Below, piece after piece: positions 6,298 to 11,614 of a DNA stretch of 41,275 bases. Both the position numbers and the translations under genes were made by a program. Below the pieces are notes generated by a model. The model did not search any database, was not told the origin of the DNA, and worked only from the letters and a program-made list of their open reading frames with translations. Source of the DNA: a virus; IMG/VR virus record IMGVR_UViG_3300042924_005417, positions 1 to 41,275 of that record. One strand, given 5' to 3'. Each line of letters opens with the position of its first letter. Position 1 is the stretch's first letter.

Positions 6298-6531
6298 TTA
6301 CCAAACCAAAACCGCTGGGTCTTCCGTTTGGGCGATTTGTTCCGCCTTTGTTTTTAACTCGGTCATTTGAGCGATTAAAACCTCATAGGTCGGTCTTTGA
6401 TTTGTTTTGTAACCCAAAATTCGTTTGGCACAATCCCTCGCTGAAATTCGGCTCATTTTCATTCCTGTTTTTTTCTCGAACTCTAAGCCGCGAAGGCATA
6501 CTACGATTTGAAAAAGTGATGTTGTTGTCAT
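6298..6531 (-). CDS. Small array protein, unknown
   Basis: 77 aa, basic N-terminal half (EFEKKTGMKMSRISARDCAKRILGYKTNQRP) and helical C-terminal half. The ISARDCAKRILG segment could be a small helical DNA- or protein-binding motif, but no family is recognised. The start is the ATG after the AAACAAACAAACA leader. It stands alone between its own promoter and terminator. Confidence 0.75.
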   Translation of the reverse strand: MTTTSLFQIVVCLRGLEFEKKTGMKMSRISARDCAKRILGYKTNQRPTYEVLIAQMTELKTKAEQIAQTEDPAVLVW

Positions 6532-6552
6532 TGTTTGTTTGTTTTGATAGTT

Positions 6553-6584
6553 CAAAGATAAACGAAATAAATTTAACTTGCAAA
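6553..6584 (-). promoter_or_regulatory. Array promoter
   Basis: -33 TTTGCAAG, -7 TATCTTTG; 21 nt to the ATG at 6531. Confidence 0.9.
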
Positions 6585-6592
6585 TTTTAACA

Positions 6593-6621
6593 TAAAAAAA
6601 AGGGGAATTTCTTCCCCTTTC
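6593..6621 (-). terminator. GAAA-loop terminator
   Basis: In leftward RNA, GGGGAA-GAAA-UUCCCC then U7. Confidence 0.85.
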
Positions 6622-6638
6622 TTTGTTTCTTGTTTACC

Positions 6639-6779
6639 TTAAAAATTTCTTCCCGAAATTTTATATTTGTCTTCTTTTGGATTACCCCAAAACCAATTGT
6701 TAAGTTTACGAACTATAACTATTGATAGCCAAATGGTAAGAAAAAATATGGGCAATCCGATAATAAAGAAATCTTTCAT
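6639..6779 (-). CDS. 46-aa single-pass membrane protein
   Basis: MKDFFIIGLPIFFLTIWLS begins a 20-residue membrane helix, followed by a basic/aromatic tail (RKLNNWFWGNPKEDKYKIS). The distribution of positive charge predicts the C-terminus in the cytoplasm. It is monocistronic. Function unknown; membrane-active takeover peptides are one possibility. Confidence 0.7.
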   Translation of the reverse strand: MKDFFIIGLPIFFLTIWLSIVIVRKLNNWFWGNPKEDKYKISGRNF

Positions 6780-6801
6780 AGGTTTGTTTGTTTTGTTGAT
6801 A

Positions 6802-6833
6802 TAAAGATAAGTTAAATTTATTTCATTTGCAAG
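6802..6833 (-). promoter_or_regulatory. Array promoter with inverted spacer
   Basis: -33 CTTGCAA and -7 TATCTTTA, but the spacer reads ATGAAATAAATTTAAC, the exact reverse complement of the usual GTTAAATTTATTTCAT. 22 nt to the ATG at 6779. Confidence 0.85.
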
Positions 6834-6842
6834 TTTTAACAT

Positions 6843-6869
6843 AAAAAAAGGGGAATTTCTTCCCCTTTG
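6843..6869 (-). terminator. GAAA-loop terminator
   Basis: GGGGAA-GAAA-UUCCCC plus U7 in leftward RNA. Confidence 0.85.
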
Positions 6870-6888
6870 TTTGCATTAGCACTTTTGT

Positions 6889-6954
6889 TTACATTAGCAC
6901 AGCCATGATTAACAAAGCACCGCAAAAAAGCGTTAAGACGAATAGAATACTCAT
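6889..6954 (-). CDS. 21-aa hydrophobic micropeptide
   Basis: MSILFVLTLFCGALLIMAVL plus a final Met: one membrane helix and nothing else. Its reality rests on context: a full promoter 22 nt upstream with the array's usual leader, an exact stop, and a strong terminator 19 bp after the stop. A similar 21-aa peptide lies at 7726-7791. Confidence 0.6.
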   Translation of the reverse strand: MSILFVLTLFCGALLIMAVLM

Positions 6955-6976
6955 TGTTTATTTTGATTTGTTGATA

Positions 6977-7008
6977 CAAAGATAAGTTAAATTTATTTCA
7001 TTTGCAAG
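6977..7008 (-). promoter_or_regulatory. Array promoter with inverted spacer
   Basis: -33 CTTGCAA, spacer ATGAAATAAATTTAAC (inverted), -7 TATCTTTG; 22 nt to the ATG at 6954. Confidence 0.85.
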
Positions 7009-7017
7009 TTTTAACAT

Positions 7018-7050
7018 AAAAAAAAGGGAACTTTTTTTGTTCCCTCTCTT
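7018..7050 (-). terminator. Terminator
   Basis: GGGAAC/GTTCCC stem (7026-7044) followed leftward by U8. Confidence 0.85.
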
Positions 7051-7071
7051 TTGATCCACAACCCTATTCTT

Positions 7072-7623
7072 TTAATATGAACAACCTTTTGATTTAACAA
7101 AGGGAATAAAAACCCCGAAGTTTGCACTAACTTGTTTTTGTGTGTTTATATCAACCCTAACCCAACCAACATAATAGTTAAGATACAAACCCCCAACCAA
7201 AGTGTTTATGTTTTTGCGACAACTTAAAACGCTGAACTCCCCGACACTTGTTTTTGTGTAGTTTGTGTATGTTTCTCTTTGATTAAAGTTTAACCCTGCG
7301 TGAACCCCAACCCGAACTGCGTTATCATTGTTCAACACTTTACCAACCAACAACTTTGTGTTTGTTTCTTTTGTTGATATGTTTCTAACCTCGTAATTGT
7401 TGTATTGTGGGTGTTGTTCGGGTGCAACATAATCATATTGAAACAAAGGTGCTTGTTCCCCTTGTTTAATACAACCATAAGAAACTGAACCATAGTAACC
7501 CCAATTGTTTGCGTCAACCCCCAGGGTTATATCGTTTAACTTTGTGTTTGTTCCTACCAACATTTGTCCGTTTGCAACCATTGAAGAAACTCCGAGTGCG
7601 ATTGAGAAAATTAACTTTTTCAT
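7072..7623 (-). CDS. Secreted protein, possibly outer-membrane beta-barrel
   Basis: 183 aa. A clear Sec signal peptide (MKKLIFSIALGVSSMVANGQ) is followed by many short alternating strands: DITLGVDANNWGYYGSVSYG, VRVGVHAGLNF, YLNYYVGWVRVDI, NFGVFIPF. Spaced glycine/aromatic strands are typical of small outer-membrane barrels, though the C-terminus (SKGCSY) is not a classical barrel end. A phage-encoded surface protein could alter adsorption of competing phages; this is inference. The start follows the TTTG-ACAAA leader; an earlier start would add only leader sequence. Confidence 0.75.
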   Translation of the reverse strand: MKKLIFSIALGVSSMVANGQMLVGTNTKLNDITLGVDANNWGYYGSVSYGCIKQGEQAPLFQYDYVAPEQHPQYNNYEVRNISTKETNTKLLVGKVLNNDNAVRVGVHAGLNFNQRETYTNYTKTSVGEFSVLSCRKNINTLVGGLYLNYYVGWVRVDINTQKQVSANFGVFIPFVKSKGCSY

Positions 7624-7646
7624 TTGTTTTGTTTGATTTGATAACA

Positions 7647-7678
7647 CAAAGATATGTTAAATTTATTTCATTTGCAAA
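7647..7678 (-). promoter_or_regulatory. Array promoter with inverted spacer
   Basis: -33 TTTGCAA, inverted spacer ATGAAATAAATTTAAC, -7 TATCTTTG; 23 nt to the ATG at 7623. Third consecutive promoter of this kind. Confidence 0.85.
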
Positions 7679-7687
7679 TTTTAACAT

Positions 7688-7719
7688 AAAAAAAGGGGAC
7701 TTTTTTGTCCCCCTTTTTT
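7688..7719 (-). terminator. Terminator
   Basis: GGGGAC/GTCCCC stem (7695-7712) then U7 in leftward RNA. Confidence 0.85.
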
Positions 7720-7725
7720 GTTCGG

Positions 7726-7791
7726 TTAATCTAACTTGTTGCTGACAAACGAACCGATAGCAACAAGAATTAAAGCTATTAATAGTCCCAT
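7726..7791 (-). CDS. 21-aa hydrophobic micropeptide
   Basis: MGLLIALILVAIGSFVSNKL plus Asp: a single membrane helix with a short polar end. It starts 6 nt after the stop of the gene at 7798-8010 and is followed within 6 bp by a terminator, so it is the second gene of a two-gene cassette. Same length and character as the peptide at 6889-6954, but different sequence. Confidence 0.6.
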   Translation of the reverse strand: MGLLIALILVAIGSFVSNKLD

Positions 7792-7797
7792 AGTTTT

Positions 7798-8010
7798 TTA
7801 TATGTTATTTGTTTGACAAAACCTATCAAAATAGGCTTCTTCTTGGGCTTGAACATAACGAGATTCATCCGTTATTGTTTCACTTGGGGAATAACTTGGG
7901 TGGTACGCTAATTTACGATTTACATCATAAACAATTGTGTCCCCCTTTTGTAGTCTTTTACCACTTGCGGCACATTTGCTACTGAATTTGGCTACGATTA
8001 TTTTTAACAT
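7798..8010 (-). CDS. Small array protein, degenerate treble-clef-like
   Basis: 70 aa. The N-terminal half, IIVAKFSSKCAASGKRLQKG then DTIVYDVNRKLAYH, resembles the KC..(C/T)GK.I.KGE.I.Y turn of small phage Zn-binding domains (from memory), but only one Cys remains, so metal binding is doubtful. The acidic C-terminal half is helical. It is the first gene of a two-gene unit with the micropeptide at 7726-7791. Confidence 0.7.
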   Translation of the reverse strand: MLKIIVAKFSSKCAASGKRLQKGDTIVYDVNRKLAYHPSYSPSETITDESRYVQAQEEAYFDRFCQTNNI

Positions 8011-8031
8011 TGTTTGTTTGTTTTGATAGTT

Positions 8032-8063
8032 CAAAGATAAACGAAATAAATTTAACTTGCAAA
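8032..8063 (-). promoter_or_regulatory. Array promoter
   Basis: -33 TTTGCAAG, -7 TATCTTTG, normal spacer; 21 nt to the ATG at 8010. Confidence 0.9.
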
Positions 8064-8071
8064 TTTTAACA

Positions 8072-8103
8072 TAAAAAAAGGGTAAATTTCTTTACCCCCT
8101 TTT
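8072..8103 (-). terminator. GAAA-loop terminator
   Basis: GGGTAAA-GAAA-TTTACCC (8080-8097), then U7 leftward. Confidence 0.85.
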
Positions 8104-8124
8104 CAAACATTATGAACAACAAAT

Positions 8125-8352
8125 TTATTTTATCTTTTCCGCGAAATAGTTTACAACATCGGGAATGTGTTTTTTGTAGTACGGCTGATTTTCCATGCAC
8201 CACTTTTTAACCTCTTCTTTTGTTGTGAAACCTTTGTTACCCCAACTTGAAGCGTTTGATTGAATTTGATTGAATGTTGGCTCCAAGTCGTTGATGAAGT
8301 CGCGAACTGTCCAACCCTCCCAAATGTGTTTGTCTAAATTTACTTTTGCCAT
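8125..8352 (-). CDS. Small array protein, unknown
   Basis: 75 aa, soluble, no recognised domain. It has an aromatic N-terminus (LDKHIWEGWTVRDFINDLEP), a polar middle (NQIQSNASSWGNKGF) and a Lys-rich C-terminal helix (TTKEEVKKWCMENQPYYKKH). WEGWTVRDFINDLEP is consistent with a short helix-turn-helix-like or protein-docking element, but this is not a family match. It is monocistronic. Confidence 0.75.
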   Translation of the reverse strand: MAKVNLDKHIWEGWTVRDFINDLEPTFNQIQSNASSWGNKGFTTKEEVKKWCMENQPYYKKHIPDVVNYFAEKIK

Positions 8353-8373
8353 TGTTTGTTTGATTTGTTGATG

Positions 8374-8405
8374 CAAAGATAAATGAAATAAATTTAACTT
8401 GCAAA
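8374..8405 (-). promoter_or_regulatory. Array promoter
   Basis: -33 TTTGCAAG, -7 TATCTTTG; 21 nt to the ATG at 8352. It abuts the terminator of the preceding cassette. Confidence 0.9.
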
Positions 8406-8430
8406 TAAAAAGGGGAATTTCTTCCCCTTT
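8405..8430 (-). terminator. GAAA-loop terminator
   Basis: GGGGAA-GAAA-UUCCCC (8412-8427) in leftward RNA; its U run merges into the next -33 box. Confidence 0.85.
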
Positions 8431-8436
8431 CTTTTT

Positions 8437-8625
8437 TTAGTTATAAGCATCGCAAGTGTGGTGCTTGTGTCTTTCAGGTTTAATCGGTGCATAGTGTGTT
8501 TTGTACGCATCGCACTGAACATACTTTGTGCGTTTTTTATGTTTCTTTAACTTGATACCATCGTTTGCAAAACTTGTTCCCGTTGCCATAACTGAAACCA
8601 ACAATAAAATAAATAACTTTTTCAT
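8437..8625 (-). CDS. Small secreted Lys/His-rich protein
   Basis: 62 aa. Signal peptide MKKLFILLLVSVMATGTSFA, then a mature part of about 42 residues dominated by Lys, His and Tyr (KLKKHKKRTKYVQC, KPERHKHHTC). The motif CDAY occurs twice, giving exactly two Cys that could form a disulfide in the periplasm; His clusters could bind metal. No family recognised. Confidence 0.7.
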   Translation of the reverse strand: MKKLFILLLVSVMATGTSFANDGIKLKKHKKRTKYVQCDAYKTHYAPIKPERHKHHTCDAYN

Positions 8626-8648
8626 AGGGTTTGTTTTTGATTATGATG

Positions 8649-8680
8649 TAAAAGTATATAGATTAAATTTAATGTGCAAA
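8649..8680 (-). promoter_or_regulatory. Array promoter, variant -7
   Basis: -33 TTTGCACA, -7 TACTTTTA (last G changed to A); 23 nt to the ATG at 8625. Confidence 0.7.
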
Positions 8681-8689
8681 TTTTTTGCA

Positions 8690-8720
8690 AAAAAAAAGGA
8701 AGAAATTTCTTTCTTCCAAT
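8690..8720 (-). terminator. GAAA-loop terminator
   Basis: GGAAGAAA-GAAA-TTTCTTCC (8698-8717) followed leftward by U9. Confidence 0.85.
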
Positions 8721-8738
8721 TTTCGTATCAAATCAAAC

Positions 8739-9116
8739 TTAATCTTTCGTTACTTGCATTGTCTTTTCAAGCAACAATATTCGTGGTACAATGTACTCAA
8801 CATATTCGGGTGTAAGTTGTTTGTTGTATATCTCCATAACAAAATCAACCGAAGGTGTTGCACCATAGAATGTTCCCAGCAAAACATTTGTTTCTTTGTG
8901 TCTTATCTCGGTGTAACTTTCCTTTGTGGTTTTCGCCACTTTAATATCAAAGACACAACAAAATTCGGGGTCGGACTGCAAAGCGTTTAGTTTGGCTATA
9001 TCCGTTTCGTTTGTGTAGTGAACCTCCAAAACAAGTTTGGGCTCTTTCGGGTTTGTACTCGCTTTAACTCCAACAAAGGTAGTTAAGCAAATGAGTGTTA
9101 AAAGTATTTGTTTCAT
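8739..9116 (-). CDS. Secreted protein, unknown
   Basis: 125 aa. Signal peptide MKQILLTLICLTTFVGVKAS, then a mixed alpha/beta mature domain (LVLEVHYTNETDIAKLNAL, FCCVFDIKVAK, EIRHKETNVLLGTFYG) and a helical end. The ATG is exactly 4 nt downstream of the -7 box, so the mRNA is predicted to be leaderless even though the product is exported. No family recognised. Confidence 0.75.
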   Translation of the reverse strand: MKQILLTLICLTTFVGVKASTNPKEPKLVLEVHYTNETDIAKLNALQSDPEFCCVFDIKVAKTTKESYTEIRHKETNVLLGTFYGATPSVDFVMEIYNKQLTPEYVEYIVPRILLLEKTMQVTKD

Positions 9117-9120
9117 ACTA

Positions 9121-9152
9121 CAAATATAAACATTTTATTTTTAATATGCAAA
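9121..9152 (-). promoter_or_regulatory. Array promoter, 4-nt class
   Basis: -33 TTTGCATA, -7 TATATTTG; 4 nt to the ATG at 9116. It abuts the stop codon of the gene at 9153-9305. Confidence 0.85.
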
Positions 9153-9305
9153 TTAAACTCTCCCCTCAATGATTGCCGCGAACCAAAGTGATGCGTAAAG
9201 AAACGCAGACATAAAAATCATAAAGGCGACTGAACCATAAAACTCTTTCGGATCTTCCTTGCGAAAATCATTCAGCGTGATGAACATTTCTTTAATATCT
9301 TTCAT
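9153..9305 (-). CDS. 50-aa membrane protein
   Basis: A charged N-terminus MKDIKEMFITLNDFRKEDPK then EFYGSVAFMIFMSAFLYASL and WFAAIIEGRV, giving one membrane helix. The DPxEFYGS element before the helix is, from memory, common in small membrane proteins of Bacteroidota phages. The stop is followed immediately by the next promoter, with no terminator between. Confidence 0.7.
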   Translation of the reverse strand: MKDIKEMFITLNDFRKEDPKEFYGSVAFMIFMSAFLYASLWFAAIIEGRV

Positions 9306-9327
9306 TGTTTGTTTGTTTTTGTTGATA

Positions 9328-9359
9328 CAAAGATAAGTGAAATAAATTTAACTTGCAAA
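9328..9359 (-). promoter_or_regulatory. Array promoter
   Basis: -33 TTTGCAAG, -7 TATCTTTG; 22 nt to the ATG at 9305. Confidence 0.9.
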
Positions 9360-9367
9360 TTTTAATT

Positions 9368-9396
9368 CAAAAAAAGGGGAAATTTCTTTCCCCAAT
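9368..9396 (-). terminator. GAAA-loop terminator
   Basis: GGGGAAA-GAAA-TTTCCCC (9376-9393) then U7. It ends candidate RNA C. Confidence 0.85.
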
Positions 9397-9529
9397 TAAA
9401 TGCATTTTGCCTTTTTCTGTTTATTGACGGATTACAAAAGACAAACGTCATCCGTTCTCACCCACCTTATAAATCCTTCCCGTGCACGAAACAAGAAACT
9501 GGGGCGGGATTGTTTCTACTTGTTATTTA
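9370..9529 (-). ncRNA. Candidate structured small RNA C
   Basis: A full array promoter (9533-9564) and a strong terminator bracket about 160 bp without a credible ORF. The leftward RNA can fold TCCCG with CGGGA, and ACGGAT with ATCCGT. It contains CCCGCCCC (complement of 9501-9508), which is fully complementary over 7 nt to GGGCGGG in candidate RNAs A and B. GC-only blocks like these are rare in this AT-rich genome. Confidence 0.5.
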
Positions 9530-9532
9530 ATA

Positions 9533-9564
9533 CAAAGATAAACGAAATAAATTTAATGTGCAAA
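9533..9564 (-). promoter_or_regulatory. Array promoter without a downstream ORF
   Basis: -33 TTTGCACA, -7 TATCTTTG. It drives candidate RNA C. Confidence 0.9.
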
Positions 9565-9568
9565 TTTT

Positions 9569-9766
9569 TTACCAAGTGAAATCATTTTTATTCGCATTCA
9601 AAGAAAGGAATAAAATGAATAGAAACAATAAACCTGTTCCGAAGAAGAATGCAAACTCTTCGTTCTTGATGTAACCCTTTGATTGCAGGGCAAGTCCAAC
9701 GCTTACTCCAATGGTTATCAAACCAAGGATTGAAAGCACGAATGGGATAACTTTAACTTTTTTCAT
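9569..9766 (-). CDS. 65-aa two-pass membrane protein
   Basis: Basic start MKKVKV, then helix 1 (IPFVLSILGLITIGVSVGLAL), a short charged loop (QSKGYIKNEE) and helix 2 (FAFFFGTGLLFLFILFLSL), ending NANKNDFTW. It looks like a small inner-membrane hairpin. The size would suit a holin or an inhibitor of a host membrane process, but nothing specific supports either. No terminator is visible before the RNA C promoter. Confidence 0.7.
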   Translation of the reverse strand: MKKVKVIPFVLSILGLITIGVSVGLALQSKGYIKNEEFAFFFGTGLLFLFILFLSLNANKNDFTW

Positions 9767-9786
9767 ATTTTTTTGTTTTGATAGTT

Positions 9787-9818
9787 CAAAGATAAACGAA
9801 ATAAATTTAACTTGCAAA
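9787..9818 (-). promoter_or_regulatory. Array promoter
   Basis: -33 TTTGCAAG, -7 TATCTTTG; 20 nt to the ATG at 9766. Its -33 box encodes the last residues and stop of the gene at 9807-9950. Confidence 0.9.
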
Positions 9819-9950
9819 CTTTTGTTTAAGTTTTTTTCGGTTATATGTTTTACCCGAAGGTTTGCTCCTTGTTATCATATTCCTACGAATGATTTGAGCA
9901 ATGTGTCTTTCTGACAAACCTTGTTTCCAATCTTGTGTTTCGTTTTTCAT
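9807..9950 (-). CDS. 47-aa basic protein
   Basis: MKNETQDWKQGLSERHIAQI then IRRNMITRSKPSGKTYNRKK and LKQKFAS. Strongly basic C-terminal half, which suggests nucleic-acid binding; LSERHIAQIIRR resembles a recognition helix. The final F-A-S-stop is encoded by the -33 box of the next promoter. ATG 4 nt after the -7 box, so predicted leaderless. Confidence 0.65.
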   Translation of the reverse strand: MKNETQDWKQGLSERHIAQIIRRNMITRSKPSGKTYNRKKLKQKFAS

Positions 9951-9954
9951 AACA

Positions 9955-9986
9955 CAAAGATAAATGAAATAAATTTAATGTGCAAA
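9955..9986 (-). promoter_or_regulatory. Array promoter, 4-nt class
   Basis: -33 TTTGCACA, -7 TATCTTTG; 4 nt to the ATG at 9950. Confidence 0.9.
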
Positions 9987-9988
9987 TT

Positions 9989-10330
9989 TTATTCTGCAAA
10001 ATTATCTTTACCACATTCAGGACAAACTTTTTCCTCATACAAAGTATGGTCTTGTGGATTATGTTCGTTGTCAACCATTACCGATTTCAACTCATCCTTA
10101 CCACCAATCCAACCACAATTTTCGCAATAAAGGTCGTATTCAATTTCAATAACCTCATCAAAAATTTCCTTGTATTCAGTAACCAATTCTTTATCGGTGA
10201 AATTCGCATACCCTTTCATCCCGTATTCAAATATACTGGCAACATAACTATTGTCACCTCGTTCGTGTTCCGATATGATTGTGTTGATGTCGTTATCTAC
10301 CAACTTGTCTATGATTTCCTGTCTTTTCAT
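9989..10330 (-). CDS. Small zinc-ribbon protein
   Basis: 113 aa. The N-terminal two-thirds is helical and acidic (MKRQEIIDKLVDNDINTIIS). The C-terminus has CENCGWIGGKDEL and, 29 residues on, CPECGKDNFAE, a CxxC...CxxC zinc ribbon. Ribbons of this kind act as RNA- or protein-binding modules. It has no promoter of its own and appears to be last in an operon with the 36-aa membrane peptide at 10413-10523. Confidence 0.8.
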   Translation of the reverse strand: MKRQEIIDKLVDNDINTIISEHERGDNSYVASIFEYGMKGYANFTDKELVTEYKEIFDEVIEIEYDLYCENCGWIGGKDELKSVMVDNEHNPQDHTLYEEKVCPECGKDNFAE

Positions 10331-10358
10331 AACTTAAAAGTTTTTCTTATATTGTACT

Positions 10359-10436
10359 CATCGCCAACCTTGTTTAACTATTACGTTCTTTCTACCTTGC
10401 TTTCGCCATATTTTAGTTATATCGTTGTTTACAAAT
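10359..10436 (-). pseudogene. C-terminal remnant related to the gene at 21881-22114
   Basis: An open stretch between two TGA codons, with no ATG, GTG or TTG, encodes WRKQGRKNVIVKQGWR at its end. The intact gene at 21881-22114 ends WIKQGKKNVIIKQGWQ, so the resemblance is 12 of 16. It overlaps the end of the 36-aa ORF in another frame. It is either a decayed paralogue left by deletion, or it is read by a frameshift from the upstream ORF. Confidence 0.55.
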
Positions 10437-10523
10437 CACCCAAATGCTATAAAGAATAAGTGGTGAAAAAAGAATTAATTGCCCCAAACAAACCATTCTT
10501 TGTCTTGCTGTTAATCTTTTCAT
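10413..10523 (-). CDS. 36-aa membrane peptide
   Basis: MKRLTARQRMVCLGQLILFS then PLILYSIWVICKQRYN: a basic N-terminus and one membrane helix. ATG exactly 4 nt after the -7 box. The 3' end overlaps the remnant at 10359-10436, so a frameshifted longer product cannot be excluded. Confidence 0.6.
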   Translation of the reverse strand: MKRLTARQRMVCLGQLILFSPLILYSIWVICKQRYN

Positions 10524-10527
10524 AGTT

Positions 10528-10559
10528 TAAAGATAAGTTAAATAAATTTAACTTGCAAA
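10528..10559 (-). promoter_or_regulatory. Array promoter, symmetric spacer, 4-nt class
   Basis: -33 TTTGCAAG, -7 TATCTTTA. The spacer has perfect 7-bp inverted arms (GTTAAAT/ATTTAAC), a hybrid of the two spacer orientations. 4 nt to the ATG at 10523. Confidence 0.8.
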
Positions 10560-10712
10560 CTTTGTTTCAATTTTTTTATCCCCAACAAAGTTATACCCAG
10601 AGTTAAACCACCATAGGGCCAAACGGATTGACCAGTAAATGCTTCGTTTTTGTTTCCTTCCATTCAGATAGCATTCCCACGCTTTCCGAATTCTAAACTT
10701 GTTTATTCGCAT
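10548..10712 (-). CDS. 54-aa basic aromatic protein
   Basis: Very basic start (MRINKFRIRKAWECYLNGRK, QKRSIYWSIR), then LALWWFNSGYNFVGDKKIE. It ends K-F-A-S-stop inside the next promoter. It overlaps the end of the gene at 10703-10921 by 10 nt, so the two are translationally linked. RNA or DNA binding is plausible from charge alone. No family recognised. Confidence 0.65.
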   Translation of the reverse strand: MRINKFRIRKAWECYLNGRKQKRSIYWSIRLALWWFNSGYNFVGDKKIETKFAS

Positions 10713-10921
10713 AATTCAACCTCAATGATTTCACAATAGTTTTCCAACTCGTCTAACGGAATTCTACCATAGTTCGTTGATGAATAGTAACCTTGAAACT
10801 CGTAACGCTTCTTCCATTCAGTTAAGGCGTTCTTTGCTTCCTCAACACTATTGTAAGTGTCGCTGAAATGAATGCTAAACCCATCGGGACTTAACACATC
10901 GTATTGCTTGTTTGATTTCAT
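10703..10921 (-). CDS. Small conserved phage protein (YSSxNxGRIxLDEL type)
   Basis: 72 aa. YDVLSPDGFSIHFSDTY, then VEEAKNALTEWKKRYEFQGY, then YSSTNYGRIPLDELENYC. From memory, this order is characteristic of a widespread uncharacterised family in Bacteroidota phages and mobile elements (short sheet, helix, GYYSS..GRI.L.EL). ATG 4 nt after the -7 box. It forms a two-gene unit with 10548-10712. Confidence 0.75.
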   Translation of the reverse strand: MKSNKQYDVLSPDGFSIHFSDTYNSVEEAKNALTEWKKRYEFQGYYSSTNYGRIPLDELENYCEIIEVELCE

Positions 10922-10925
10922 AGTT

Positions 10926-10957
10926 CAAAGATAAGTGAAATAAATTTAACTTGCAAA
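10926..10957 (-). promoter_or_regulatory. Array promoter, 4-nt class
   Basis: -33 TTTGCAAG, -7 TATCTTTG; 4 nt to the ATG at 10921. Confidence 0.9.
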
Positions 10958-10967
10958 TTTTAATACA

Positions 10968-11000
10968 AAAAAAAGGGGCAGATTTCTCCGCCCACCTTTT
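10968..11000 (-). terminator. Probable terminator, imperfect stem
   Basis: Imperfect GGGGC...GCCC hairpin with a GAAA loop, followed leftward by U8. Confidence 0.55.
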
Positions 11001-11024
11001 TCAAATATGAAAACAAATCAAGTT

Positions 11025-11399
11025 CTATGAAAAGTAAGGTTGTATAACCTCTTTGTCGCTCAAATTAGCTCTCATCTTTGCATACGCTTCCGCTTCTTTA
11101 TCATCTTTGTTATAGATGAAATCAACATTGCTTGAAGCGATTGCAAATTGTCCGTTCGCAATACCCCAAAAGTAATAACGAACATTGTCATTCACATCAA
11201 CTGCATTCAATGCCCTCTCGCAAACCTCGTTCAGTTCGGGGAATAACTTAACGCTTCCCGTGATACTTGAAACGATTGCAAGTTTCATACTGCCGTTGGC
11301 GAATTCATCAGCTACCTTGTTCTCACCAATGTTTCTTAAACCCTCAATAAGGATTTGTTTGTAGCTACCCGAAGGTGCTTTTGGAAATGGATTGTTCAT
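11025..11399 (-). CDS. Array protein, unknown
   Basis: 124 aa, soluble. Proline-containing N-terminus (MNNPFPKAPSGSYKQILIEG), then NIGENKVADEFANGSMKLAI, strands VSSITGSVKLFPEL and VRYYFWGIANGQFAIASSNV, and a helical end. A compact alpha/beta domain without recognised motif. It is monocistronic. Confidence 0.75.
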   Translation of the reverse strand: MNNPFPKAPSGSYKQILIEGLRNIGENKVADEFANGSMKLAIVSSITGSVKLFPELNEVCERALNAVDVNDNVRYYFWGIANGQFAIASSNVDFIYNKDDKEAEAYAKMRANLSDKEVIQPYFS

Positions 11400-11421
11400 A
11401 TCGTTTTGTTTTTTGATACAG

Positions 11422-11453
11422 CAAAGATAAGTGTAATAAATTTAACTCGCAAG
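11422..11453 (-). promoter_or_regulatory. Array promoter
   Basis: -33 CTTGCGAG, -7 TATCTTTG; 22 nt to the ATG at 11399. It encodes the end (L-A-S-stop) of the gene at 11442-11612. Confidence 0.9.
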
Positions 11454-11612
11454 TATTTTTTTAATTTCTTTTAATCGATCCAAAACTTTATCCATTTCTT
11501 TTGAAATCTTTGTGTGGGTTCTATGTTTGCTATTAGGTTCCCACAACTCGGACAAAGTTTTATATCGTTCTTTGAGCCGTATCTCCTCAACAATCAATAC
11601 CGAATGTTCCAT
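11442..11612 (-). CDS. 56-aa helical protein
   Basis: MEHSVLIVEEIRLKERYKTL then SELWEPNSKHRTHTKISKEM and DKVLDRLKEIKKILAS. Almost entirely charged helix, with a leucine heptad pattern at the end, probably coiled coil. It starts 2 nt after the gene at 11615-11818 stops, so it is the second gene of that unit. A longer frame would overlap the neighbour. Confidence 0.65.
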   Translation of the reverse strand: MEHSVLIVEEIRLKERYKTLSELWEPNSKHRTHTKISKEMDKVLDRLKEIKKILAS

Positions 11613-11614
11613 TG

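Noticed and set aside
9362-9451. 29-codon leftward ORF in candidate RNA C
   Set aside because: It runs straight through the terminator hairpin and its U run, and starts far from the promoter.
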